Positions 1 to 6,236 of a stretch of DNA of 7,909 nt are shown here, piece by piece. The position numbers and the translations under genes were made by a program. Positions within the stretch are counted from its first letter, which is position 1, and each line of letters starts with the position of its first letter. The notes beneath the pieces were generated by a model. It had not been told where the DNA came from. It did no database searches and saw only the letters and a list, made by a program, of their open reading frames with translations. This stretch comes from JBDSYA01 sp039925865 (GTDB lineage: Bacteria > Bacteroidota > Ignavibacteria > Tepidaquicellales > Tepidaquicellaceae), in contig JBDSYA010000182.1 in the NCBI GenBank assembly GCA_039925865.1, positions 1-7,909 of the forward strand. Direction: 5' to 3'.

Positions 1-2040
1 GATAAGAAAATTTTTAATGTCAGTGAAGACCTGACCACTCAGGGCGGAACTGCATTAGATGCGCTGAAAAATATTCCATCAATACAGGTTGATCTGGACG
101 GGAATGTATCTTTAAGAGGAAGTCAAAGCGTTAAAATACTTGTTGACGGAAAGCCTTTCGGACTCGAGGGTGCTAACCGCAATATTGTACTTCAGCAAAT
201 TCCTGCTAACTCAATTGAGTCAATTGAACTGATAACAAATCCTTCCGCTAAATATAATCCTGAAGGAACATCGGGAATACTGAACATTATTTTAAAAAAG
301 AATTCCGAAGGAGGTTACAATGGTAATCTCACTCTGAATGCAGGCACACGGGACAAATATAACGGCTCTATAAATTTAAATTACAAAAAAGATAAATATA
401 ATATTTTCGGGAGCTACAGTTATTCTAACCAGAGTAATAAAATTGAAGGCTCGAGTTTCAGGCAAAATCTTTTTTCATCGACGGCAACATTTATTGACCA
501 GCTGAATTCCGGCCTTGTTAAAAGAGAAGGCCATCTTATCAAAGGCGGAATTGATTACAGCTTCAATAAAAAAAGTTCATTAGGATTCGCAGTTAATTTC
601 AGCGACAGAAATTCAAACCGATCGGAAAAAAATGAGAATAAAGAACTGGACAGTCTTAACAATTCCGTAAAAAATTATTTTACAAACGGTATCAATACTG
701 ATGAAGGTATTAATTACAGTGCTTCCGTAAACTTCAACACCAAATTTAAAAATCCCCGGCAGACATTATCAGGAGAAATCTCTTATTCGAAAGAAAGCGA
801 AGACGAGATCTCAAAGACTGAAGAAGTATTTCTGTTTCCAAAAAATAACACTCCTGACAGGTACAATGATTATCAGAAAGATTTAAGTAATGAACTGAAC
901 ATGCAGTTAGATTATGTTCATCCTTTCGGAAAAGATTCAAAGATTGAAACCGGTTTAAAAAGTACTTACGAAAAGAATGACGAAGATTTTCTATTGGAAA
1001 ACTATGACTATGTTACAAACACATTTGTAATTAACAATAATGTTTCGAATAATTTTATTTATAAAGAAAACGTCCAGTCGCTGTATGCAATTTACCAGAA
1101 TAAAATAAGTGACTTCAGTTATTCACTGGGTTTAAGAGGTGAATATACAAATACAACGGGTGTATTAAAATCTGCGAATCAGAATTTTGAAAATAATTAT
1201 TTCACCATTTTTCCAAGTGCAAGTTTTTCTCAAAAACTTTCCCTTGAGCAGGAATTACAGCTTACTTACAGCAGAAGAATAAACCGTCCCGGAATGAGAA
1301 ACCTGAATCCGTTTCCCGATCTGTCGGATCCATTGAACATAAGGATCGGAAACCCCGCTCTTAAGCCCGAATATACAAACTCACTGGAGCTTAGTTATAT
1401 AAATTATTTTAAATTTGCGACAGTTACTCCTTCAATTTTTTTCAGGCAGACTGATGATGAGATCTCGCGTTACAGAACTATCACTGACAGCAATACAACG
1501 ATCACAACATTTAAGAATTTGAACAGTTCGAAATCATACGGACTTGAATTAATAGTTAATTCTCAGATACTTAAATGGTGGAATGTCACAGCAAATTTCA
1601 GTTATTACAAATCAATTGTAGATGCGCAGAATATTTCGAGTAACTTAACTAATGAAACCAATTCATGGAGTACAAGATTATCAACGGGAATGAATATCCC
1701 TGATTTATTTGACTTTCAGCTGTCTTATTTTTATACAGGTAAAAGAATTTCAGCTAACAGTACAGTCAAACCAATGCAGTCGCTTGACGCAGCTATTAAA
1801 AAAGATTTTTTTGACAGAAAAATGAGTGTCAGCATCAGAGTCAGTGATATTTTCAATACAATGAAATTTAAGACCATTACAAATGATCCGGCTTATATAC
1901 AGGAGTCTTTCAGAAGAAGAAATTCCAGGGCAGCATATCTTACACTTACATTTAATATAGGAAGCAAAGATAAAAACAATGACCGGAAGAAAAGAAGAAA
2001 CGAGAATGAGAGAGAGCCGGATATGAATGACGATTTTTAA
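1..2040 (+). CDS. Outer-membrane beta-barrel receptor, TonB-receptor-like (5'-truncated by window edge)
   Basis: The frame is open from base 1 to the TAA at 2038-2040, giving 679 visible residues; the true start and signal peptide lie upstream of the window. Visible residues ~1-100 form a TonB-receptor plug: a conserved stretch with 'LRGSQSVKILVDGKPFG' is followed by 'NPSAKYNPEGTSGILNI' (~80-95), the usual plug end. The rest is an outer-membrane beta-barrel of the OMP_b-brl_3 type, with the family hallmarks RRINRP (~425-430), LNPF and GNPALKPEY (~450-458). The last barrel strand is probably 'AYLTLTFNIG' (~645-654). It is followed by a ~25-residue Lys/Arg/Asp/Glu/Asn-rich tail ending in Phe, a pattern I associate with this family. 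Family members usually carry an N-terminal carboxypeptidase-regulatory-like domain, which would be off-window. Substrate cannot be told from the sequence; no SusD-like partner follows. An internal ATG at 901 is not a credible start because coding sequence continues far upstream of it. Confidence 0.9.
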   Translation, partial: DKKIFNVSEDLTTQGGTALDALKNIPSIQVDLDGNVSLRGSQSVKILVDGKPFGLEGANRNIVLQQIPANSIESIELITNPSAKYNPEGTSGILNIILKKNSEGGYNGNLTLNAGTRDKYNGSINLNYKKDKYNIFGSYSYSNQSNKIEGSSFRQNLFSSTATFIDQLNSGLVKREGHLIKGGIDYSFNKKSSLGFAVNFSDRNSNRSEKNENKELDSLNNSVKNYFTNGINTDEGINYSASVNFNTKFKNPRQTLSGEISYSKESEDEISKTEEVFLFPKNNTPDRYNDYQKDLSNELNMQLDYVHPFGKDSKIETGLKSTYEKNDEDFLLENYDYVTNTFVINNNVSNNFIYKENVQSLYAIYQNKISDFSYSLGLRGEYTNTTGVLKSANQNFENNYFTIFPSASFSQKLSLEQELQLTYSRRINRPGMRNLNPFPDLSDPLNIRIGNPALKPEYTNSLELSYINYFKFATVTPSIFFRQTDDEISRYRTITDSNTTITTFKNLNSSKSYGLELIVNSQILKWWNVTANFSYYKSIVDAQNISSNLTNETNSWSTRLSTGMNIPDLFDFQLSYFYTGKRISANSTVKPMQSLDAAIKKDFFDRKMSVSIRVSDIFNTMKFKTITNDPAYIQESFRRRNSRAAYLTLTFNIGSKDKNNDRKKRRNENEREPDMNDDF

Positions 2041-2090
2041 ATAAAAAGGTATCAAATTCAAAAATCACAGTTACCGAATGAAGTTAATAC

Positions 2091-2122
2091 AAGCCAATTA
2101 CCATAAAGGGTGATTGGCTTTT
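2091..2122 (+). terminator. Rho-independent-type terminator after the receptor gene
   Basis: A 12-bp stem pairs 2091-2102 with 2109-2120, with a single T/G wobble and a 6-base loop, and runs into TTTT and an AT-rich tail. It lies 50 bp after the receptor stop codon and about 170 bp before the response regulator, so it separates the two transcription units. The stem would also form on the other strand, but no convergent gene is present. Confidence 0.8.
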
Positions 2123-2236
2123 AATATTATTATTAAATTGAAAAGTCTTTATCGCAAAGTTTCAGGGGCCATATGATCGTAATATTTCAATACAATTGTT
2201 AAATTTGTTAAAAGAGTAAGATTGGTTAATTTTAAT

Positions 2237-2244
2237 TATATTTG
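2237..2244 (+). promoter_or_regulatory. Candidate -7 box (TATATTTG) for the two-component operon
   Basis: TATATTTG fits the Bacteroidota -7 consensus TAnnTTTG and lies ~50 bp before the regulator start, which would give a ~45-nt leader. No good -33 TTTG lies at the usual ~17-23 bp spacing; the nearest TTTG (2204-2207) is 29 bp away. Two other matches to the box occur in this gap (2200-2207 and 2281-2288), so this is one of several candidates in AT-rich DNA. Confidence 0.35.
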
Positions 2245-2294
2245 TAAAAGCTAAAAATTAAAATAACATCACAGTAAAATTAAATTTGTTATAA

Positions 2295-2969
2295 ATGAAT
2301 GTACTTTTAATAGAGGACGAAAAAAAAATATCGGAGTTCATTCGCAAAGGATTAAAAGAGCAATCATATAATGTTGAAGTTACTTATGATGGAATTACCG
2401 GTCATCATATGGCAGCTAATAATGACTATGACATAATAATTCTTGATGTATTATTACCAAAGCAAAACGGTTTTGTTGTCTGCAGTAAAATCAGAGAAGA
2501 TGGTATAAAGACGCCGATACTAATGCTTACGTCAATGGGGCAGACAGAAGATAAAGTAAGAGGATTAAATATGGGAGCTGATGATTATTTAACGAAACCG
2601 TTCAAATTTGATGAGCTCCTTGCAAGGGTCAGAGCATTATTAAGAAGAGGAAGTGCCGAGAAAAAAATCATTTATAAAATTGACGATCTGAGTTTAGACA
2701 TGACAGAACATATTGTCCGGAGAGAAAACAAAGAGATAAATTTAACAGCAAAGGAATTTGCTCTTTTGGAATATCTGCTTAAAAATAAAAAAAGAGTAAT
2801 GAGCCGGACACAGATATCAGAAAGTGTGTGGGGAATTGATTTCGACAGGGGTAGTAATGTAGTGGATACCTACATAAAATTTTTGAGACAGAAGATAGAC
2901 AAAGGATTTTCCAAACCATTGATACACACAGTTATCGGCGTGGGTTATGTTTTAAGAGAAGAAAAATAA
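2295..2969 (+). CDS. OmpR-family DNA-binding response regulator (CusR/CopR-like)
   Basis: A 224-residue cytoplasmic response regulator of normal family length. Residues ~1-115 are the receiver domain: acidic pocket E7/D8, phospho-acceptor D51 in 'IILDVLLP', switch T79 and conserved K101 in 'TKPF'. Residues ~125-222 form an OmpR/PhoB winged helix with 'LTAKEFALLEYLL', 'VMSRTQISESVWG', the recognition-helix region 'NVVDTYIKFLRQKID' and the final wing 'IHTVIGVGYVLR'. The 'FDRGSNVVD...LRQKID' segment resembles heavy-metal (CusR/CopR-like) regulators, but metal specificity cannot be proved from it. The start is the ATG at 2295, which gives the exact N-terminus expected (MNVLLIEDE). The kinase gene follows within a few bases, so the pair is an operon. 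Its probable target is the direct-repeat array at 4464-4509, since OmpR/PhoB proteins bind such 11-bp-spaced repeats (inference). Confidence 0.95.
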   Translation: MNVLLIEDEKKISEFIRKGLKEQSYNVEVTYDGITGHHMAANNDYDIIILDVLLPKQNGFVVCSKIREDGIKTPILMLTSMGQTEDKVRGLNMGADDYLTKPFKFDELLARVRALLRRGSAEKKIIYKIDDLSLDMTEHIVRRENKEINLTAKEFALLEYLLKNKKRVMSRTQISESVWGIDFDRGSNVVDTYIKFLRQKIDKGFSKPLIHTVIGVGYVLREEK

Positions 2970-2976
2970 TTTGAAA

Positions 2977-4425
2977 ATGAAAATACTCAAGACGGTTCGG
3001 GGACAATTGACATTTTATTTCATGTTGATTCTCGCTTTAATTCTTTGTGTTTTCAGTATAGTTCTCTATAATATGTTTGCTACCCAAAGTCGCAATCAAG
3101 TTGATAAAGCTATCATAATATTGGCAGGTTCAATTAAAGAAGAAGTTACAAATGAAGGAATACAACAGGATCTCTTCGATGAATTTCAGGAAACATACGT
3201 ACCGTTTTCAAATCCTAAACAGCAATTTATAGAATTAATAGACGATTCCGGAAATACAATATTAAAATCGAAATCCGGATTTAACAATATTCATTTTTTA
3301 GAAAAAGAATGGATTGAAACTGCTTTAAAAGGAAAACAATTTTTTTTAAACACTGAGGCATCTGCAAAAGATCAGGAATTATCACAATCCGAATTCAGAA
3401 TTTTATTTTACCCTATAAGTTATGATTCAAAAACATTTGTAATAATTATTGGAATTCCATTGACAAATTTAGAAAGTATACTGTCAAAGTTCAGAATAAT
3501 TCTATTGATTTCGATTCCAATTTTTTTAATACTTTCTACAGTGTTTGGATGGATTCTTTCCAAAAGAGCATATGCACCTGTAAACGAATTAATTAAAAAT
3601 GCTGAGACAATAACTGCAAGCAATTTAGAAAACAGACTGCCGGTAAATGACAGTGGAGATGAAATATCAGAATTAACAAAAACCTTAAACGGAATGATTG
3701 CCCGATTGCAAAATTCATTTGAAACTTTAAAACAGTTTACTTCAGATGCTTCACACGAGTTAAGAACTCCATTGACAATATTGAAAGGGGAAATTGAGGT
3801 TGCATTGAAAAAGCCAAGATCTGCAGCTGAATATGAAAGCACATTAAAAAACAGTTTAGAAGAAACAGAGCGCCTTCAAAAAATTGTTGATGGGCTGTTA
3901 ACCCTCAGCCAGGTTGAATCAGGAAAACTCATTACAGAAAAAGAAAAAATAAACCTGAAAGAAATACTGACTGAAGCAGTTTCGAAAACTAATATTCTTG
4001 CAAAGAAAAAAAACATTAATATTATTTTAAACCTGGACGACAGTTTTATCAATTTCAATCAAATAATAATAACTGGTGATCGAAATTTGCTTTTGAATGT
4101 ATTTATAAATTTATTGGACAACTCAATAAAGTATTCTCCTGCGCACAGTGATATTGTTTGTTCGGAAAAAATAGATGGTGAAAATAAAATGATACTAATT
4201 TCAATTAAAGATTTTGGCATGGGTATTTCTTCCAAAAGCTTAGAAAATATTTTTGACCGATTCACCAGAGCTGATCTATCGAGAACAAGAGAAATAAATA
4301 CTGGTGTTGGTTTAGGGCTTGCGATAGCAAAAGCTGTAATAGAATCTCATAACGGAAAAATTTCTGTGAGCAGTATTCCCGGTGAAGGATCGACATTTAC
4401 TGTTGCACTACCTTATCTTTCTTAA
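2977..4425 (+). CDS. Membrane sensor histidine kinase (HAMP, HisKA, HATPase_c)
   Basis: A 482-residue kinase counted from the ATG at 2977; an in-frame TTG at 2971 would add two residues. The start sits 1-7 bases after the regulator stop, so it is probably translated from the same mRNA. Order of parts: TM1 ~10-32; a ~140-residue extracytoplasmic sensor region (~33-171) without an evident named domain; TM2 ~172-194; HAMP linker ~195-245; H-box 'SDASHELRTPL' with phosphorylated His260; N-box 'NVFINLLDNSIKYS' (Asn378/Asn382); G1 'DFGMGI' (~412-417); F-box 'IFDRF'; G2 'GVGLGLAI' (~443-450); and C-terminal 'GEGSTFTVALP'. All catalytic motifs are intact, so it should be active. Architecture and motif wording match CusS-like heavy-metal sensor kinases, though the ligand is unknown. 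It presumably phosphorylates D51 of the regulator just upstream. Confidence 0.95.
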   Translation: MKILKTVRGQLTFYFMLILALILCVFSIVLYNMFATQSRNQVDKAIIILAGSIKEEVTNEGIQQDLFDEFQETYVPFSNPKQQFIELIDDSGNTILKSKSGFNNIHFLEKEWIETALKGKQFFLNTEASAKDQELSQSEFRILFYPISYDSKTFVIIIGIPLTNLESILSKFRIILLISIPIFLILSTVFGWILSKRAYAPVNELIKNAETITASNLENRLPVNDSGDEISELTKTLNGMIARLQNSFETLKQFTSDASHELRTPLTILKGEIEVALKKPRSAAEYESTLKNSLEETERLQKIVDGLLTLSQVESGKLITEKEKINLKEILTEAVSKTNILAKKKNINIILNLDDSFINFNQIIITGDRNLLLNVFINLLDNSIKYSPAHSDIVCSEKIDGENKMILISIKDFGMGISSKSLENIFDRFTRADLSRTREINTGVGLGLAIAKAVIESHNGKISVSSIPGEGSTFTVALPYLS

Positions 4426-4444
4426 GATAAAGAAAATATTTTTT
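4413..4444 (+). terminator. Weak AT-rich hairpin at the kinase stop codon
   Basis: A perfect 7-bp inverted repeat (TTATCTT at 4413-4419, AAGATAA at 4424-4430) with a 4-base loop spans the kinase stop codon. A T-rich stretch ends near 4444. The stem has a single G:C pair, so it would terminate poorly; it may let some transcription run into the PepSY-like gene. Confidence 0.3.
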
Positions 4445-4463
4445 ACAGAAAAATCACAATAGC

Positions 4464-4509
4464 TTTTCATCTTAACATTCTTTTCATTTCATTTTCATCC
4501 CGTTTTCAT
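4464..4509 (+). promoter_or_regulatory. TTTTCAT direct-repeat operator, probable response-regulator binding array
   Basis: TTTTCAT occurs four times, at 4464-4470, 4481-4487, 4492-4498 and 4503-4509. The last three start exactly 11 bp apart (7-bp half-site plus 4-bp spacer), the layout of PhoB-type boxes bound head-to-tail by OmpR-family dimers. The array ends 10 bp before a TAATTTTG -7 box, so its last copy falls about where a -33 element would be, and no TTTG is present there. This suggests an activator-dependent promoter for the PepSY-like gene, controlled by the regulator at 2295-2969. Repeats, spacing and position are seen directly; the binding partner is inferred. Confidence 0.65.
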
Positions 4510-4519
4510 ATCAATTTAT

Positions 4520-4527
4520 TAATTTTG
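4520..4527 (+). promoter_or_regulatory. Candidate -7 box (TAATTTTG) of the PepSY-like gene
   Basis: TAATTTTG matches TAnnTTTG exactly. Transcription would start near 4533-4535, leaving a leader of ~20 nt. That leader includes AAAGGA (4543-4548), a purine-rich Shine-Dalgarno-like site 7 bases before the ATG at 4556. The missing -33 element and the adjoining repeat array fit activation by a bound regulator. Confidence 0.55.
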
Positions 4528-4555
4528 TATAAATAAAAAAGAAAGGAAATGTGTC

Positions 4556-5071
4556 ATGAGATCAAATCGATATTTAAAAGAAACAGTCATTTTAATATTT
4601 GCATTATTTATTTACACTTTATTAGCCAATAATCTTCAAGCCCAAAACAAAAAGTATTCTGAAAAGGATATACCGAAAATTGTTTTGGAATCGTTTAAAC
4701 AATCCTATCCTAATGCTGAAGTCATAGGTTATGATGTAGGTAAGGAAAAAGGTATTCTTACATATGAAATCGAAACCAAGGAAGGTAAATTTTTCAGGGA
4801 TATAGAATTTACAGCAGACGGAAAAATTTCAGAAGTAGGAGAGATTATTGAAATAAATACTTTGCCGGCAAATATTGTAACTTCAATAAATAATAAATAT
4901 AAATCAGCAAAAATATTGGAAGCTGAAAAGAAAACAAGCGGATTGGAAATATCTTATGAAGTAATAGTTGGCTTGAAAAGCAAAAAGTATGAAGTATTGC
5001 TTGATCAGAACGGGAAAATAATTAAAGAGTCTGATGAAGAGAATGAAAAAGAAGATGATGATGATAAGTAA
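4556..5071 (+). CDS. Secreted PepSY-like (BLIP-fold) protein with two internal repeats
   Basis: A 171-residue exported protein. An N-terminal signal peptide (basic ~1-8, hydrophobic ~9-25) is followed by a likely cleavage after 'NLQA' (Ala29). The mature part looks like the PepSY-like / putative beta-lactamase-inhibitor-like family (PF11396 type), widespread in Bacteroidota and mostly of unknown function. It consists of two copies of one ~60-residue unit (~38-98 and ~102-160) in gapless register at +64: P40/P104, Y51/Y115, A54/A118, Y70-E71/Y134-E135 and G89-K90-I91/G153-K154-I155. The C-terminus (~158-171) is an acidic tail of Asp/Glu that could bind cations. The gene sits behind the two-component pair and the TTTTCAT array, suggesting it is their output or a periplasmic modulator of the kinase (inference). 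Despite the family name, nothing here suggests it inhibits a beta-lactamase. Confidence 0.8.
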   Translation: MRSNRYLKETVILIFALFIYTLLANNLQAQNKKYSEKDIPKIVLESFKQSYPNAEVIGYDVGKEKGILTYEIETKEGKFFRDIEFTADGKISEVGEIIEINTLPANIVTSINNKYKSAKILEAEKKTSGLEISYEVIVGLKSKKYEVLLDQNGKIIKESDEENEKEDDDDK

Positions 5072-5249
5072 AATTGATGAAATGAAAAAAGGTTTTATAA
5101 TTTTATAATAGAATAAAAGAAAAACGCACATTTTGCATTAAAGTCGTTTTATGCCGGGTAAACTTTATAAGCTAGATTGTAAAGTTGTCCGGTATTTCTA
5201 TGAAAGACGCTACAATTATTCAAATAACAAACCACGATTACTTCAAAAA
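5072..5249. other. Intergenic gap between PepSY-like and DUF347 genes
   Basis: 178 bp of very AT-rich DNA if the downstream gene starts at 5250. It contains a weak 6-bp inverted repeat (AAAACG at 5122-5127 with CGTTTT at 5145-5150) around an 18-nt loop. No exact TAnnTTTG box and no 11-bp-spaced TTTTCAT repeats were found. This mildly favours read-through from the PepSY-like gene over a separate promoter. Confidence 0.4.
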
Positions 5250-6032
5250 ATGTTAACAGATAATTTAAAGCAAAGTAATAATGAAACTCACCTGAATAAA
5301 ATACCTGAGATTACATTTGTATTCTGGGTAATGAAAATCTGCGCAACTACTTTGGGCGAGACCGCAGGTGATTTGTTGTCAATGACAATGAATATAGGGT
5401 ATGCCGTTAGTTCAATAATTTTAATAAGTATTTTCTTTGCTACTTTGATTGCTCAGCTTATTTCAAAACAATACATCCCAATATTATATTGGGCAGTTAT
5501 ACTTTCAACAAGCACAGCCGGAACAACAATGTCAGATTATATGGATCGAACTCTTGGTTTGGGGTATGCCACAGGAAGTTTAATACTTATAACAATATTA
5601 GTAATTATACTAATCATTTGGCGAATCAGTGAAAAATCTTTATCCGTCACCAATATTAAGACATTTAAAGGAGAGTTGTTTTATTGGACAGCGATATTAT
5701 TTTCAAATACTTTAGGTACAGCATTGGGAGATTTTCTGGCAGATGATTCAGGGCTTGGTTTTGCGGGCGGAGCAATTTTAATTGGAACATTATTAGGTTT
5801 AGTTATACTGGCTTATTACTTCACCAAAATATCTTCAGTGATTTTGTTTTGGGTAGCGTTCGTTTTAACCCGACCGTTTGGCGCAACCTTTGGAGATTTG
5901 CTGACAAAAACATCTGAAAAAGGTGGTCTTGGATTTGGAACTGAAGGTTCATCTTTGATTCTATTTATTATTCTTGTTGCACTCATAATTTATACGACAA
6001 TTAATTATAAGAAAATCGCAATAAAGGTTTGA
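5250..6032 (+). CDS. Membrane protein with four DUF347 repeats (COG4705 type)
   Basis: From the ATG at 5250 this is 260 residues. An upstream in-frame ATG at 5151 would add 33 polar, poorly conserved-looking residues, and I prefer 5250 because relatives in this family begin shortly before 'IPEIT.FW'. Four tandem repeats each carry a Trp followed exactly 15 residues later by Asp (W26/D41, W81/D96, W146/D161, W201/D216). The Asp ends a G-x-[TA]-x-[GS]-D motif and is followed by GLG[YF] (NIGY in repeat 1). DUF347 repeats are known to have two membrane helices and a conserved Trp each, so about eight helices in the inner membrane are expected. Function is not established to my knowledge; four regularly placed acidic residues near helices hint at ion transport (inference). 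It may be co-transcribed with the PepSY-like gene 178 bp upstream, since no strong promoter or terminator separates them. Confidence 0.8.
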   Translation: MLTDNLKQSNNETHLNKIPEITFVFWVMKICATTLGETAGDLLSMTMNIGYAVSSIILISIFFATLIAQLISKQYIPILYWAVILSTSTAGTTMSDYMDRTLGLGYATGSLILITILVIILIIWRISEKSLSVTNIKTFKGELFYWTAILFSNTLGTALGDFLADDSGLGFAGGAILIGTLLGLVILAYYFTKISSVILFWVAFVLTRPFGATFGDLLTKTSEKGGLGFGTEGSSLILFIILVALIIYTTINYKKIAIKV

Positions 6033-6047
6033 TAAACATGCAAAGGT

Positions 6048-6095
6048 AATTCGACGCAGCATTAAATAAAAAAATTACAATGTTGTCCTCGAATT
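6048..6095 (+). other. Long imperfect hairpin in the intergenic region
   Basis: The outer stem pairs AATTCGA (6048-6054) with TCGAATT (6089-6095), 7 bp perfect. After a 1x2 internal loop, 6056-6063 pairs with 6079-6086 over 8 bp including two G/T wobbles, closing on a 15-base A-rich loop. No T-run follows (the downstream DNA is C-rich), so it is not a standard intrinsic terminator. It may be a 3' end-stabilising or processing structure for the DUF347 transcript, or a small-RNA or palindromic-repeat element; none of these can be decided here. Confidence 0.5.
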
Positions 6096-6104
6096 CCTCC
6101 CCTG

Positions 6105-6133
6105 TCTGACTTATCCCTCACAATCTATGTTTG
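6105..6133 (+). promoter_or_regulatory. Candidate promoter of the amidase gene
   Basis: TATGTTTG at 6126-6133 matches the Bacteroidota -7 consensus TAnnTTTG exactly. TCTG at 6105-6108, one mismatch from the -33 TTTG, lies 17 bp upstream of it. Transcription would begin near 6140, giving a leader of ~100 nt before the ATG at 6237. Confidence 0.4.
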
Positions 6134-6236
6134 TTAGATATAAAACTTAACTAACCAGAAATAAATAAATTTATGATTTTAATTGGAATCACAATTAATT
6201 AAATTCACTAAAGCATTTTTTAAAAAATTCATTAAA

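Noticed and set aside
901..2040. Receptor gene starting at the ATG at 901
   Set aside because: The same frame is open back to base 1 and encodes a clear plug domain and early barrel; 901 is an internal Met.
3420..3842. 140-codon open frame on the minus strand
   Set aside because: It lies wholly inside the kinase gene opposite its TM2, HAMP and H-box region, has no recognisable domain, and is a shadow of that coding sequence. Other minus-strand frames (746-940, 1750-2061, 3876-4265, 4904-5131, 6895-7113, 7550-7804) were dropped for the same kind of reason.
4464..4509. TTTTCAT repeats as a CRISPR or mobile-element array
   Set aside because: The units are 7 bp with 4-bp spacers, far too short for CRISPR, and no cas or transposase genes are present; an operator is the better reading.
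5122..5150. Terminator between the PepSY-like and DUF347 genes
   Set aside because: Only 6 bp pair around an 18-nt loop with mostly mismatched inner bases; too weak to call a terminator.
5151..5249. N-terminal extension of the DUF347 protein from the ATG at 5151
   Set aside because: The 33 extra residues look unlike coding sequence of this family and the first ATG has no ribosome-binding features; kept only as an alternative start.
6173..6202. Nine-codon leader ORF before the amidase
   Set aside because: Short ATG-to-stop runs are expected by chance in AT-rich DNA; it has no ribosome-binding site and no attenuator-like structure after it.
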